A stretch of 64,000 bases of DNA, taken from the NCBI GenBank assembly GCA_963921795.1, contig OY997653.1:28567994-28631993 (forward strand), read 5' to 3'. A program made the position numbers and the translations under genes. Under the pieces are notes generated by a model. It was given only the letters and a program-made list of their open reading frames with translations, was not told the DNA's origin and ran no database searches. How positions within the stretch are numbered: the first letter of the stretch is position 1; the number at the start of each line of letters is the position of its first letter. This document shows positions 54,561 to 64,000 of the stretch, one piece after another. The stretch is from Nannobrachium achirus (lineage: Eukaryota > Chordata > Actinopteri > Myctophiformes > Myctophidae).

Positions 54561-55330
54561 TACTAGTAAGACGCCTCAGGGTGACAGGCGACCTCGCCCT
54601 AAAGGGCGCTACAGTGGATGTGGACATCAGGGATGTGGACACATCAGGGATCTCCATATATGGGCATAAAAGGGATTTGTTCTCCTGGCATCACAGGGAT
54701 CTCCATATCTCCATTTATGGGCATAAAAGGGATATGTTCCCCCTGGCATCACAGGGATCTCTCTAATAGGGCATGCAATTTTAGGTCGCAGTTAACTATG
54801 AAAACCGGCACATCTTGTCCGCGTATCCGCGTATATCTCTGTAGGTCATGCCTGACACTGTGGTTTCCCTGACACATCACTGTGATATCACAGGTCTATG
54901 GGTTTGCTGTGATGTCAGGGGAACCACTCTAACAGAATGGGTTTGCTGCTCTGACATCACGCTCTGACTAACATAATCCCTTTTATGCCCATATATGAGT
55001 TCCCTGATGTCATCAATATTAAATCCATATCTAACAGGACTTCATGGCCTTCAGGTCTTCATGAGGCCACATTGGCCACATACCACACTAACATAATCCA
55101 TATATAGCCAAGACAGATAGCCAAGACAGCCCATATCTGTGTGGCTGGTTCTACAGACAGGGATCTCCATGTATGGGCATAAAAGGGTATGTCATAGACA
55201 CCATAGGACTTTCACATAATGAATAACTGAAGCATGTTTGGGCTCTCACAGCATATCTACAGTACATGATCTCCATATATGGGTACCAGGGGTCTCCATA
55301 TATGGTTAACTGCATGGTCCGATATACATC
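54561..55330. repeat. Cluster of GATCTCCATATATGGGCATAAAA-type motifs
   Basis: Motif copies near 54650, 54700, 54976 (inverse), 55163, 55267 and 55292, mixed with ACATCAGGG/TGATGTCA stretches. Confidence 0.7.
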
Positions 55331-56615
55331 ACTGGTCAGATGGCAAAGAATTGGCGCAACCTTGGTCGCATGTCGCACTGAGGTGTCTTACTGGTATATT
55401 GTATCAAATTTGTATGTATCAAAACATACGAATACTCAAGTAAAATACTACAGATCTGGCTGGCACTCCTGCTGCTCCTCAGCATTATATCTTTTGAAAA
55501 TCGAAATATATCAGGTCCAGATTGTATCATTCACAGAGTTGACGGTTGTTTTAGATCGTAGAGTGATGCGGAAACCTCTGTCCCGTGTTCTTGTTGCAAC
55601 ATGCAATTGTTTGCTTCTCAGTCACAGTCACATCCATGAGATATAGATGCTCGAAGCACATGTGTTTTCTCAATAAAATGATCATCTCCAAAGGAATTAG
55701 GATATCATCGTACAGGCCAGGGTATACAGCTTCATTCTTCTACCGTCTGTACCTGACGCCGCTTCTTGACCTCATGTGTGACCTCTGTGTGTCAGCCGTC
55801 TGCCCCCGGCAGGTTGTAGAAGAACGTTTTGGCACAATTTCATGTGCCATGCTTTTATCATGCTTTTCCGTTCTCTGGGGCACATGTCTACCAAAGTTGC
55901 TTCCATTATCAGAACAGTGTAGAAACCCACTTCTAGCTGCCTCGAATTATGAAGGAATCTGTTTCTAAGGATGCAGCATACTTTGTGGACAGCTCGTCAG
56001 GCAGGTAAAGATCACTCCATAGTTATCGCTTTACCGTGGATCTACGTCTATGACCTATTAGTCCTTCTCCAAAATGAAATCTATGACAGGTGTTTTATTA
56101 GGCAGAAATGCTATGTTTACATTCCACTGGCATGGATGCTTGACATAGTCTACCTCTACCCCCTATCCTAAGAATGCCCTCCCGAAGAACATGGTTTATC
56201 CAGTAAACCGTGCCTCTGGTCTGATGCCTCTCTAAATTATTAACCTTTTTTAGTGTTATATCTCCTCTGTGAAGACCAACCAGTCTCCAGCTATTTAACC
56301 AGACTACCAATGAGCCAACCAAACAACCAGCTAGCTGATCAGACAGTGTCAATCAACAAATCAGCTAGTTAACTAGAAAGGGGCACTCAGTGGAGTGCAA
56401 ATCTCTACCAGGAGGCACACCCCTAACTCCCTTCATCATTGTGCATATGATGACATTGTCTTGGCATTGTGCCTGCGTATGAAAAGGTACAGGGTGTGGA
56501 AAATAGATTTTCTGCTTGCCCGGCATTGCTAGGGTTATTGCGCTGACGGCGCATTGCAAGGCAACGTGTTGATCAGGTTCTGGTACCAGCATTGGCCAGA
56601 TTATCGTGTGGGTGA
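55331..56615. other. Unassigned intergenic sequence
   Basis: Open frames up to 127 codons with no recognisable domain. Confidence 0.4.
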
Positions 56616-56870
56616 AATAGGCTCTCCCTCTCCCTCTCCCCTCCCTCACTCACTCTATCTCCCCTCTCTCCCTATCTCTCTTTCTCTCTCTGTCTCTTTC
56701 GTGCACTCCGAACAGCTCTGGTCTGACATCACAAACAACCTCCCCAATCTCCCTCTCATTCTCCCTTTCCCTCCCACTTCTTTCCACAATGCCCCTCTCC
56801 CTCTCCGTGTCTATGTCTCCCTCTCCCACTCAAACTGATCAAGCTCTGGTCTGATGTCTCACACAACAGA
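56616..56870. repeat. CT-rich polypyrimidine region
   Basis: CTCTCCCTCTCCC-type runs, with AGCTCTGGTCTGA(T/C) twice; inverse of the GA-rich region at 16360-16480. Confidence 0.7.
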
Positions 56871-57599
56871 AGATGACGATTAACAAGGGCAAATTGTGCA
56901 GATGTCGACCGTCAATGCCTATTTGCGTCTCAACATTCACGCCAATGACATTGATCTCTCTTCATTCTGGAAAGCAGACCTAATGTATTAAGCATAAACT
57001 GTAAATAGCCTCAACATCGACTCAGAATTCCAATGCTGGGAGTTGAAATTTGGCCAACAGCCATAAAGACATAATGTAATTTCCTTTTTTGCAGATTTTT
57101 ACAAATACTTAATTTGTGCTCTTTTTGTCTTGTATAGGCCTACATACAGTACGAATGTATGCATACGAAAACAGTGCAGTTTAGTGATAAATATTTGAAA
57201 CCCTGTTTAAACCCTGTCTTTCTGTATCCAATAGTACAAGGAGATCCAAAACAACAGTTGTTAGCTGGGGTGGTGGAGAGTGAGCAACAATTCGCAATAG
57301 GGCAGATTCCGAGATAATGCAGCAATAAGCAAATGAGTAATGCACACATCCCTGTTTTTAATGAGGCGCTCTATTAATGAAATGTGATCTGTTGAGAATA
57401 CAAGCTTGGAACCGAGATTGACAAATGGTTGGCCTTTTCTGACAGAATTTGCACTGTGCATTTCACGCGTAACACTAATTTCCTGTAATAATGATCTAAA
57501 TTCCCATGATTGAGCTTTTAATAGCATGCCATTCAATTAGATACTGCATTGCCACTTATGAAGATATGGGCACTTAAGTACCACCATTGTGACACACTA
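56871..57599. other. Unassigned intergenic sequence
   Basis: No gene or repeat recognised. Confidence 0.35.
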
Positions 57600-57607
57600 T
57601 AAAAACA

Positions 57608-57669
57608 GCACACACACGGCGTGCGCGCGCGCACACACACACACACGCACGCATGCGCGCACGCGCACG

Positions 57670-57722
<53 letters not shown>
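57608..57722. repeat. CA/CG microsatellite
   Basis: Mixed CACG and (CA)n, with GCGCGCGC runs. Confidence 0.95.
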
Positions 57723-57724
<2 letters not shown>

Positions 57725-57832
57725 GTCTTATATGTCATGAGGGTAAATGTAGCTGTGAAATGATGAGGCAGTAGAGTTGGGACTGTTTCCGCCTGAGCTC
57801 CCTAATGTCACCTTAACTGCCAATATAATAGA

Positions 57833-58195
57833 CAGTGGTGGAAAAAGTACTCACATTTTTCACTTAAGTGAAGTATCAATACATGTAGAAATAGTCAGTT
57901 ACAAGTAAAAGTCCGGAACACAAAATTGACTTGAGTAAAAGTACAAAAGTATTGGTATCAAAAATTTACCTAAACTAGAAAGTACTCATTGTACAGAATA
58001 TCCCATTGACAAGTTTTCAAATTAATAAAATGTGTTGTGAGCTTGTTGATCAGCTGGCTATGTATATTGGGCTGAAGTAGGCCTAGTTATTAAAGTATGT
58101 TTTGTAATAATAATCAAAATCTACAATGTATACTAGTAACTAAAGTCAAATAATTGTAGTGGAGTAAAAGTACAATATTTGCCTCTAAAATACAT
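57833..58195. mobile_element. MITE with CAGTGGTGGAAAAAGTACT start
   Basis: Left end CAGTGGTGGAAAAAGTACTC and GGAGTAAAAGTACAATATTTG near the right. A half palindrome (TTGTGAGCTTGTTGATCAGC) lies near 58033. Confidence 0.55.
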
Positions 58196-58575
58196 AGATG
58201 ATGTCACAAGACGATGGGTTTCTGACCTGCCCACAGCCCTCCTCTGAGACACAGACAGAGTAGAAAATAATTATTCTATTTTATCATGAACATTAGTGAG
58301 GATCAATTATATGAAGATAGGTTGAAAAGTGGTGATGGTTACTTTACAACACTGATAACAGACACAAGAGCAGCATCTCTATATGTAGTAATCTGCGGGG
58401 GCAGCTTGACAAGTCTGAAACAGCTTGTCAACCTGCCGCTACTCACGGCTGCGCTCTTTGCAAAAATACAGGGCAGAATGTATGGGGAAAGGGTCAGCAC
58501 AGTCACACCACAAGCTCCTGTAGACCCAGGTTATATAAGATCAGTACAGTTCCCACTGGTGCAGTGACACGCACG
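58196..58575. other. Unassigned intergenic sequence
   Basis: A 93-codon open frame on the plus strand has no recognisable motif. Confidence 0.35.
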
Positions 58576-58597
58576 CACGTGCATGCACGCACATGCA

Positions 58598-58598
58598 C

Positions 58599-58668
<70 letters not shown>
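58598..58668. repeat. (CA)n microsatellite
   Basis: Continuous CA; it was the insertion site of the next element and resumes at 59160. Confidence 0.95.
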
Positions 58669-58671
<3 letters not shown>

Positions 58672-59160
58672 GGCGTCACAAGGGGTAGGAAAGTGGGACT
58701 GAGTTACCAGGGCCCAAGGTGGAGGGGCCCTAGTAACTTTAGCTATTGAAAAATAGCAGATATACAAGCTCACAGCGCGGCACCGAGTGCCGCGCTGCGA
58801 GCTTGTAGATCTGCTATTTTTGAAAAGTCGTGAAAATGTGCGCAAATCTTTGAATATATGTATTTTTTAAGTGAACATTTGTAACTCAAAGTTTGCTTCT
58901 GGGGGGTCCCTGGAACGAAATATTTTGAGATGGGGGGGGGGGGGTCCTTCACAGCATCACTGACATGGAAACATATAGGTTTCTTGGTATACATTTTCAA
59001 GATTTTTCAAAAATAGCAGATCTACAAGCTCGCAGCGCGGCACTCGGTGCCGTGCTGTGAGCTTGTATATCTGCTATTTTTCAATAGTTAACATTCATGG
59101 GGACCGGGGCCCGCAGTGAATCCTTGTACCCAGGGCCCAGAATTTGGTGTGACGCCCCTG
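58668..59160. mobile_element. Family B hAT inserted in a (CA)n tract
   Basis: Ends CAGGGGCGTCACAAGGGG / GGTGTGACGCCCCTG; CACACACA on both sides. Palindromes at 58750-58821 and 59010-59081 with complete GC centres. Confidence 0.9.
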
Positions 59161-59179
59161 CACACACACACACACACCA

Positions 59180-60060
59180 ACATGTGTGACCCGTGCCCAT
59201 GCCAAGGGATTAGTCCCCCGCAGGCCCCCTGCCCACAGAGCAGGCAGGCAATCAGGGACGAGTGCCAGGGGCTGCTTACCAAGCTTTATCCACTGCTTTA
59301 CACTCCCTTGTTTGCTCAAACACGCACATGGCTTTCCCTCGCCTTTTCACAGGTCCCGGTGCATGGCCACTGATTGCAACGACAATCTAGATGATAATGT
59401 GTGTGAATTATCCGTAGAGACTGTGAGAGAGAGAGGGGAGTGTCAGAGAGATTAGCCTCGTCAGCGTGTTTTAATAGGGGAGATTTCAAAAGAAACAGAT
59501 GTATGACATTAAGGTTTTGACATGAATGCCAAGCATGTCTCACTCAAGTCATTCACAGCACATCCATGATGACTTGTCAAGGGCATTGATGTTGACAATG
59601 GACTGTGACACTCAAGTAAGCAGTGAGTGTTTACTTGAACACTTTCTATTATTGCTGCGGTGATTCATGCAGTTCATGCAGTGTTTGCTTGTAGAGGCCC
59701 AAAACATAATTGTGGTAGTGCATATAGCTATAGCTTTGTTTACATAGTGAAATAATGCATGGCAGACATTCTCCATGCTGAAATGAATTGTAAAGTTGAG
59801 TTTTACAGGGGGAAAAAACTGAACTAAAGCATACCTGTAGTTTGAGTTATGATGATGAGTGGTTATGGAAGTTCCTATAGGAGCTTATTTTCCATCTACA
59901 ACTATAGTCGCCTTCAAAAACAAAAGTGAAATCAGCTACATTTTTAATGCTTGCATTCATTTAAATTTTTAACCATGTAGGCCTAGTCTCTCTGGCCATC
60001 TGATCTGAGGAGGAGAAAAGGGACCCCTGCAGTACAGCATGTCCTTTCGAGTGTTACACA
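59180..60060. other. Unassigned intergenic sequence
   Basis: No gene or repeat recognised. Confidence 0.35.
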
Positions 60061-60068
60061 TTTGCAGC

Positions 60069-60507
60069 CAGGGGCGTCACACCAAATTCTGGGCCATGGG
60101 TACAAGGATTCACTGCGGGCCCCCCATGAATGTTAACTATTGAAAAATAGCAGATATACAAGCTCACAGCGCGGCACCGAGTGCCGCGCTGCGAGCTTGT
60201 ATACCTGCTATTTTTGAAAAATCGTGAAAATGTGTGCAAGAAACCTATGTCAAGGACCCCCAAGATGATATGTATTTGGCCACGGACCCCGGTCTCAAAA
60301 TATTTAGTTCCAGGGACCCCCCAGAAGCAGTTAGAAATGTTCGCTTAAAAAATACATATATTCAAAGATTTTCACACATTTTCACAACTTTTCAAAAATA
60401 GCAGATCTTGTATATCTGCTATTTTTCAATAGATAAAGTTATTAGGGCCCCTCCATCTTGGGCCCCAGTAACTCAGTCCCACTTTCCTACCCCTTGTGAC
60501 GCCCCTG
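60069..60507. mobile_element. Family B hAT with perfect 8-bp target duplication
   Basis: Ends CAGGGGCGTCACACC / CTTGTGACGCCCCTG (inverse orientation); target duplication TTTGCAGC at 60061-60068 and 60508-60515. Palindromes: full at 60143-60215, collapsed at 60394-60426. Confidence 0.93.
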
Positions 60508-60599
60508 TTTGCAGCAGCGCAGTAGCTAGACTGAGCTGGGATATCCCATGCATAAATAGGTAGGCCTACTCATCGTTCTGCTGAGTGGTGTACTCCGTG

Positions 60600-60601
<2 letters not shown>

Positions 60602-60647
<46 letters not shown>

Positions 60648-60662
60648 TGTGTGTGTGTGTGT
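60602..60662. repeat. (TG)n microsatellite
   Basis: About 60 bp TG with one interruption. Confidence 0.95.
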
Positions 60663-61114
60663 GACCGACTGGTGAGGTGAAAGACTAAAGGCTGACATCT
60701 TGTGTCAATGCACCACTGCTGGCATTGTGACTCATAGGTCGCGATTTGTTTTGAAGTTGGTTGATGGAAGCGTAAGCGGCGTCATCTCCTGTTCTGTTAA
60801 TAGCATAATACAGCGGACTGTCTCCCCGGATAGCCCTACGCTTTACCACTTTACAAACGGATGCCACGGGCAGCTATAGCTTGGTGCTTGCAAACAGCAG
60901 GCACGTGCACACATAGACATCAAAGGGGCTTGGGCCCCTGCCCTTTTCCCCGTCTGTAAAAAGTGCCCTTTCCTGATAATGAATGCAGTTTTTACTATGG
61001 TGAAAGAAATGCGAATGCCTCCTTTCCATGACATACCTGAATTCCATGCCATTGCACCACATCTCCAGTATTGACTTGATTATATGCTATTAGATCAGTG
61101 TGGTACCACGCATC
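60663..61114. other. Unassigned intergenic sequence
   Basis: No gene or repeat recognised. Confidence 0.35.
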
Positions 61115-61177
61115 GAAAATAGCCGACCTCCAAGCTCACAACGCGGTTGGTTGTGAGCTTGGAGGTCTGCTATTTTC
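61115..61177. repeat. Palindrome family 1, isolated copy with variant stem
   Basis: GAAAATAGCCGACCTCCAAG and CTTGGAGGTCTGCTATTTTC. The stem is ACCTCC/GGAGGT instead of ATCTAC/GTAGAT. No host ends are visible. Confidence 0.88.
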
Positions 61178-61807
61178 TGCTATTTCCACCAAAAAGCCCC
61201 TTGTCGTATCCTATGAAGCCATATTCACCAAATATTGCCATTCATTTCATGGTCTTGTACAGTATCTTGTAAGGCTGTTATTTGCATTTGGGTAACTCAA
61301 TCAAGTCTGTCTTAACCCTTATTGAATTACCCTACTTAACCACTTAGTTATAAAATATTTGTGCACCATGTAATTATCCCTGGATACCGCACCCTTTAGA
61401 CATTTTATCCCCTGCCTCTCTAACATTCTCTGCACGTCCCTGGCAAACAGGGTATGTCCCCTGAGACTTGCTGACTTCACTGCTTTGCTCCTAGCTCCTC
61501 AGTCAGCTGCAGGAAAAAATGAAATATTCATCGTCGGCGTTGAGCTTTCCGTGGCAGCACCAGAGGTTTATTTGTATGCCTGCTCAGGTGTGAAGAGTAA
61601 ACAGGGCAGAGAGGAGGCCACAGTGAGCCTAATCTGTGTTCTGGAGCCAACAATCACTTCCTGTACGACTGACTTCATTGCCTGGACAAGTGAAAGCACT
61701 CACCCGTTCATTTCCCATTTCCATCTCAACCAAGGGGTGAACTTTGTCGGTTCCTATTAATGGCCCAGCAGATGTTGCCATTTCACCTTCGGTGGTGTCA
61801 AGACATT
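61178..61807. other. Unassigned intergenic sequence
   Basis: A 91-codon open frame (61485-61760) has no recognisable domain. Confidence 0.35.
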
Positions 61808-62634
61808 ATTGCGACCGTCAGGTCGCACTTACTATCAAAACCTCCACCAAATTTTGCACAAATACCCATCAATTCACACATGACCCTCTTCTAGCGCCAC
61901 CCTGAGGCCGATTCTTGCAAAACACATTTTTGGACACTGCTCCTACAGATTTTGCCCTAAAATCACGCAAATCGGTACACAGTATGTCTACACTCATGTC
62001 ATCAACATGGATCTGTCTCATATAGCGCCACCATCAGGACGATTTTTTCAAACACATTTTTGGACACTGCTCCTACAGATTTTGCCCTAAAATCACGCAA
62101 ATCGGTACACAGTATGTCTACACTCATGTCATCAACATGGATCTGTCCCATATAGTGCCACTATCAGGACACTGCTCCTACACGCTGTGACCTGACGGTC
62201 GCTTATCTCCCGATTAGGGAGTCTTACTGGTAATGGGAGTCAATGAGGTTTTGGGTAAACTTGACACTTGATTTTACCAGTAAGACTCCCTAAATTGGGA
62301 GTTAAGAGACTGTTAAGTCGTATACACAAACTTTAGAAGGCAGTGGTAGCCAATCAGGAGGGAATATGGGAAATGGGACAGATCCATGTTGATGACATGA
62401 CTTTAGAGATATCATGTGCCGCTTTGCGTGATTTTAGGGCAAAATCTGTAGGAGCAGTGTCCAAAAATGTGTTTTGCAAGAATCGGCCTCATGGTGGCGC
62501 TAGAAGAGGGCCATGTGAGAAATGAGGGGCAACGGTGGCGGAGATATGAGTAGGGCAAAAGTGTGACGTGTGACAGACTGACAGACAGACGGCCGGTGGA
62601 GGTTTTGATAGTAACTGCGACCTGACTGTCGCAA
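61808..62634. mobile_element. Foldback element with GCGACC ends
   Basis: Ends ATTGCGACCGTCAGGTCGCA and GCGACCTGACTGTCGCAAT, then CTATCAAAACCTCCACC and its inverse. A unit of about 125 bp (CACATTTTTGGACACTGCTC...) is repeated twice and occurs once inverted at 62385-62510. A small inverted repeat is nested at 62204-62312. Confidence 0.75.
62204..62312. repeat. Small nested inverted repeat
   Basis: TTATCTCCCGATTAGGGAGT and ACTCCCTAAATTGGGAGTTA, with CTTACTGGTAA / TTACCAGTAAG. Confidence 0.75.
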
Positions 62635-62664
62635 TTACCTTAGTAAACTTTTTTTTCTTCTTTT

Positions 62665-62781
62665 TTTCTCTCGATTGATTGAAGATTGATTGATTGATTG
62701 AAGAGTTTATTAGCAGTTTCATGAGAGGACAAATCACTGGTACAAGGTCAACTAAAAGGAGATCCTAGTGAGCTTTACGGC
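62665..62781 (-). mobile_element. 3' end of a second LINE-like element with (CAAT)n tail
   Basis: On the minus strand this reads a short 3' UTR-like segment ending CTGCTAATAAACTCTTC followed by (AATC)n. Short tandem tails after AATAAA are characteristic of LINE 3' ends. It directly abuts the L2-like element. Confidence 0.45.
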
Positions 62782-64000
62782 TTATAATAAAGCTTTATTT
62801 CTATAGCACTTTTCTAAACAAAGTTACAAAGTGCTTGAACAATCAAAAACTCAAACAGTAATTACATAACAGAAATACAATAATGATAAAATAACAATAA
62901 AAAGTAACAGTGAAAACAGAATAACAGAACAATATAACTCAAGGAGATAAAAAGGCCATACGGTAGAAATGGGTTTTTAAAAGGGATTTAAAAGTTGTTA
63001 ATGAGGTGGTCAACCTGAGCACTTCTGGTAGGCTGTTCCAGAGTTTGGGAGCCTTTACCATAAAGGCTCGATCTCCTCTGGTCACTAAGGTAGCCTTATG
63101 GCTCTCCTTGAGTAGACCCCGACCAGCTGATCTAAGGGTACGCGATGGCACATATGGTTCTACTAGATCATATAAATAGCTTGGAGCAAGGCCATTAAGA
63201 GCTTTAAAAGTTAAAAGTAAAATTTTAAAATCAATCCTGAAGGAGACTGGCAACCAGTGTAGTGCAGCTAAAACAGGAGTTATGTGATCAAACCTCCTGG
63301 TACCAGTGATAAGTCTCGCTGCCGAATTTTGTATCAGCTGTAAACGGTGTAGCAAACCTTGATTGAGACCAGAGTATAGGGCATTACAGTAGTCTAAGCG
63401 AGAATACACTAGGGCATTCACGACTGTTTTAAGGTTATTTGCTGAAAGGAAGGATTTAATTTTATTTATATTTCTAATGTGAATAAAACAAGTTTGTACT
63501 ACCTTTTTTACCTGGTTTTCAAAACGGAGTTCTGAGTCAAATTGGACACCCAGGTTCCTTGCAATGGGTGTCACGTTGGTTGCCAGGGGGCCTAAACTGT
63601 GTAAGATGGTAGTGTGAGAACTGGGGGGACCAAAAAGAATAATGTCAGATTTGTCTGAGTTTAACTGTAAAAAGTTTTGCGCCATCCAGGAGTGTATATC
63701 AGTCAGGCAGGCTTTGAGGGAGGATAAACAGTTGGGGTCAGAGGTTTTGAGTGGAAGATAGAGCTGGGTGTCATCAGCATAACAGTGAAAGTAAATATTG
63801 TGTCTGCGAATGATGTGACCGAGGGGTAGCATATAAACAGAGAATAATAAAGGTCCAAGAATGGACCCTTGAGGGACACCACAAGTGAGCTGAGCTGATG
63901 AGGAAGTGGCATTATTGACGACAACGGAAAGAGTTCTATCTGAGAGGTAGGAACGGAGCAGCTGAAGGGCAGTACCACTAAGACCCCCCCATGACTCCAG
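62782..64000 (-). mobile_element. L2-like LINE, 3' end
   Basis: Downstream of the RT stop the minus strand has a roughly 150-bp 3' UTR ending in GTGCTATAGAAATAAAGC, the form seen at the 3' ends of fish L2-type LINEs. The element continues beyond the window. Confidence 0.75.
62939..64000 (-). CDS. L2-like LINE reverse transcriptase, C-terminal part, open to window edge
   Basis: The frame is open from the right edge to a TGA at 62939 (about 353 codons). Visible motifs: SYLSDRT, LTCGVPQGSILGPLLFSVYM (RT block), YADDTQLYL (catalytic box, about 63767), LNSDKSDIILFG, then the C-terminal region with SRLDYCNALYSGL, QLIQNSAARLITGTRRFDHI and LHWLPVSFRIDFKILLLTFKA. These are typical of teleost LINEs of the CR1/L2 group; L2 clade is my reading, not a search result. 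No stop or frameshift is seen in the visible part, so the copy may be young. The upstream endonuclease part is outside the window. Confidence 0.9.
   Translation of the reverse strand: MESWGGLSGTALQLLRSYLSDRTLSVVVNNATSSSAQLTCGVPQGSILGPLLFSVYMLPLGHIIRRHNIYFHCYADDTQLYLPLKTSDPNCLSSLKACLTDIHSWMAQNFLQLNSDKSDIILFGPPSSHTTILHSLGPLATNVTPIARNLGVQFDSELRFENQVKKVVQTCFIHIRNINKIKSFLSANNLKTVVNALVYSRLDYCNALYSGLNQGLLHRLQLIQNSAARLITGTRRFDHITPVLAALHWLPVSFRIDFKILLLTFKALNGLAPSYLYDLVEPYVPSRTLRSAGRGLLKESHKATLVTRGDRAFMVKAPKLWNSLPEVLRLTTSLTTFKSLLKTHFYRMAFLSP

Noticed and set aside
58286-58567. 93-codon open frame
   Set aside because: No motif, no homologue recognised, flanked by repeats; likely chance.
61485-61760. 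91-codon open frame
   Set aside because: No domain recognised and no supporting splice or promoter context.

Overview
This window is eukaryotic nuclear DNA, almost certainly from a teleost fish. It has split vertebrate genes with GT-AG introns, long CA/TG microsatellites, many DNA transposons (hAT, piggyBac-like/TTAA and Tc1-mariner types), tRNA-derived SINEs and an L2-like LINE. Nothing prokaryotic is present. No alignment or database search was run; family names come from reading the translations and repeat ends.

Genes. (1) Positions 2529-47319, minus strand, hold the first six coding exons of a K+-dependent Na+/Ca2+ exchanger, best matched to slc24a4 (NCKX4). The exon order, phases and splice sites are all consistent, and the rest of the gene lies beyond the left edge. 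Its introns fill most of the window. (2) Positions 48749-50746, plus strand, hold an intact, intronless 665-codon HEATR3 (Syo1-type ribosomal-protein chaperone). HEATR3 is a many-exon gene in vertebrates, so this looks like a processed retrocopy. It sits head-to-head with slc24a4, with 1.43 kb between the two start codons including a 200-N assembly gap. (3) Positions 62939-64000, minus strand, hold the C-terminal reverse-transcriptase part of an L2-like LINE running off the right edge.

Repeats. About half of the non-coding sequence can be assigned to mobile elements. Many are nested, and several have readable target duplications (8 bp for hAT, TTAA for piggyBac-like). The most unusual feature is a dispersed 60-80 bp palindrome with arms related to ATAGCAGATCTACAAGCTCAC. 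It occurs roughly forty times as full, collapsed or half copies, mostly in slc24a4 introns. It lies inside several unrelated transposon families and also alone. Its two arms change together between copies. A hairpin-core-hairpin cassette built from it is carried by both a TTAA-ended and a hAT-ended element. A second, smaller palindrome family behaves the same way.

Layout: 1-2.5 kb MITEs in intron 6; 2.5-3.1 kb exons 6-4; 3.2-3.9 kb a mariner remnant; 7.5 kb exon 3; 7.6-33.8 kb intron 2, packed with hAT/TTAA elements and palindromes; 33.8 kb exon 2; 34-47 kb intron 1 with nested hAT, piggyBac and SINE copies; 47.1-47.3 kb exon 1; 48.7-50.7 kb HEATR3 retrocopy; 51-55.4 kb foldback element and CCATATATGG-rich repeats; 55-62 kb mixed repeats; 62.7-64 kb LINE.
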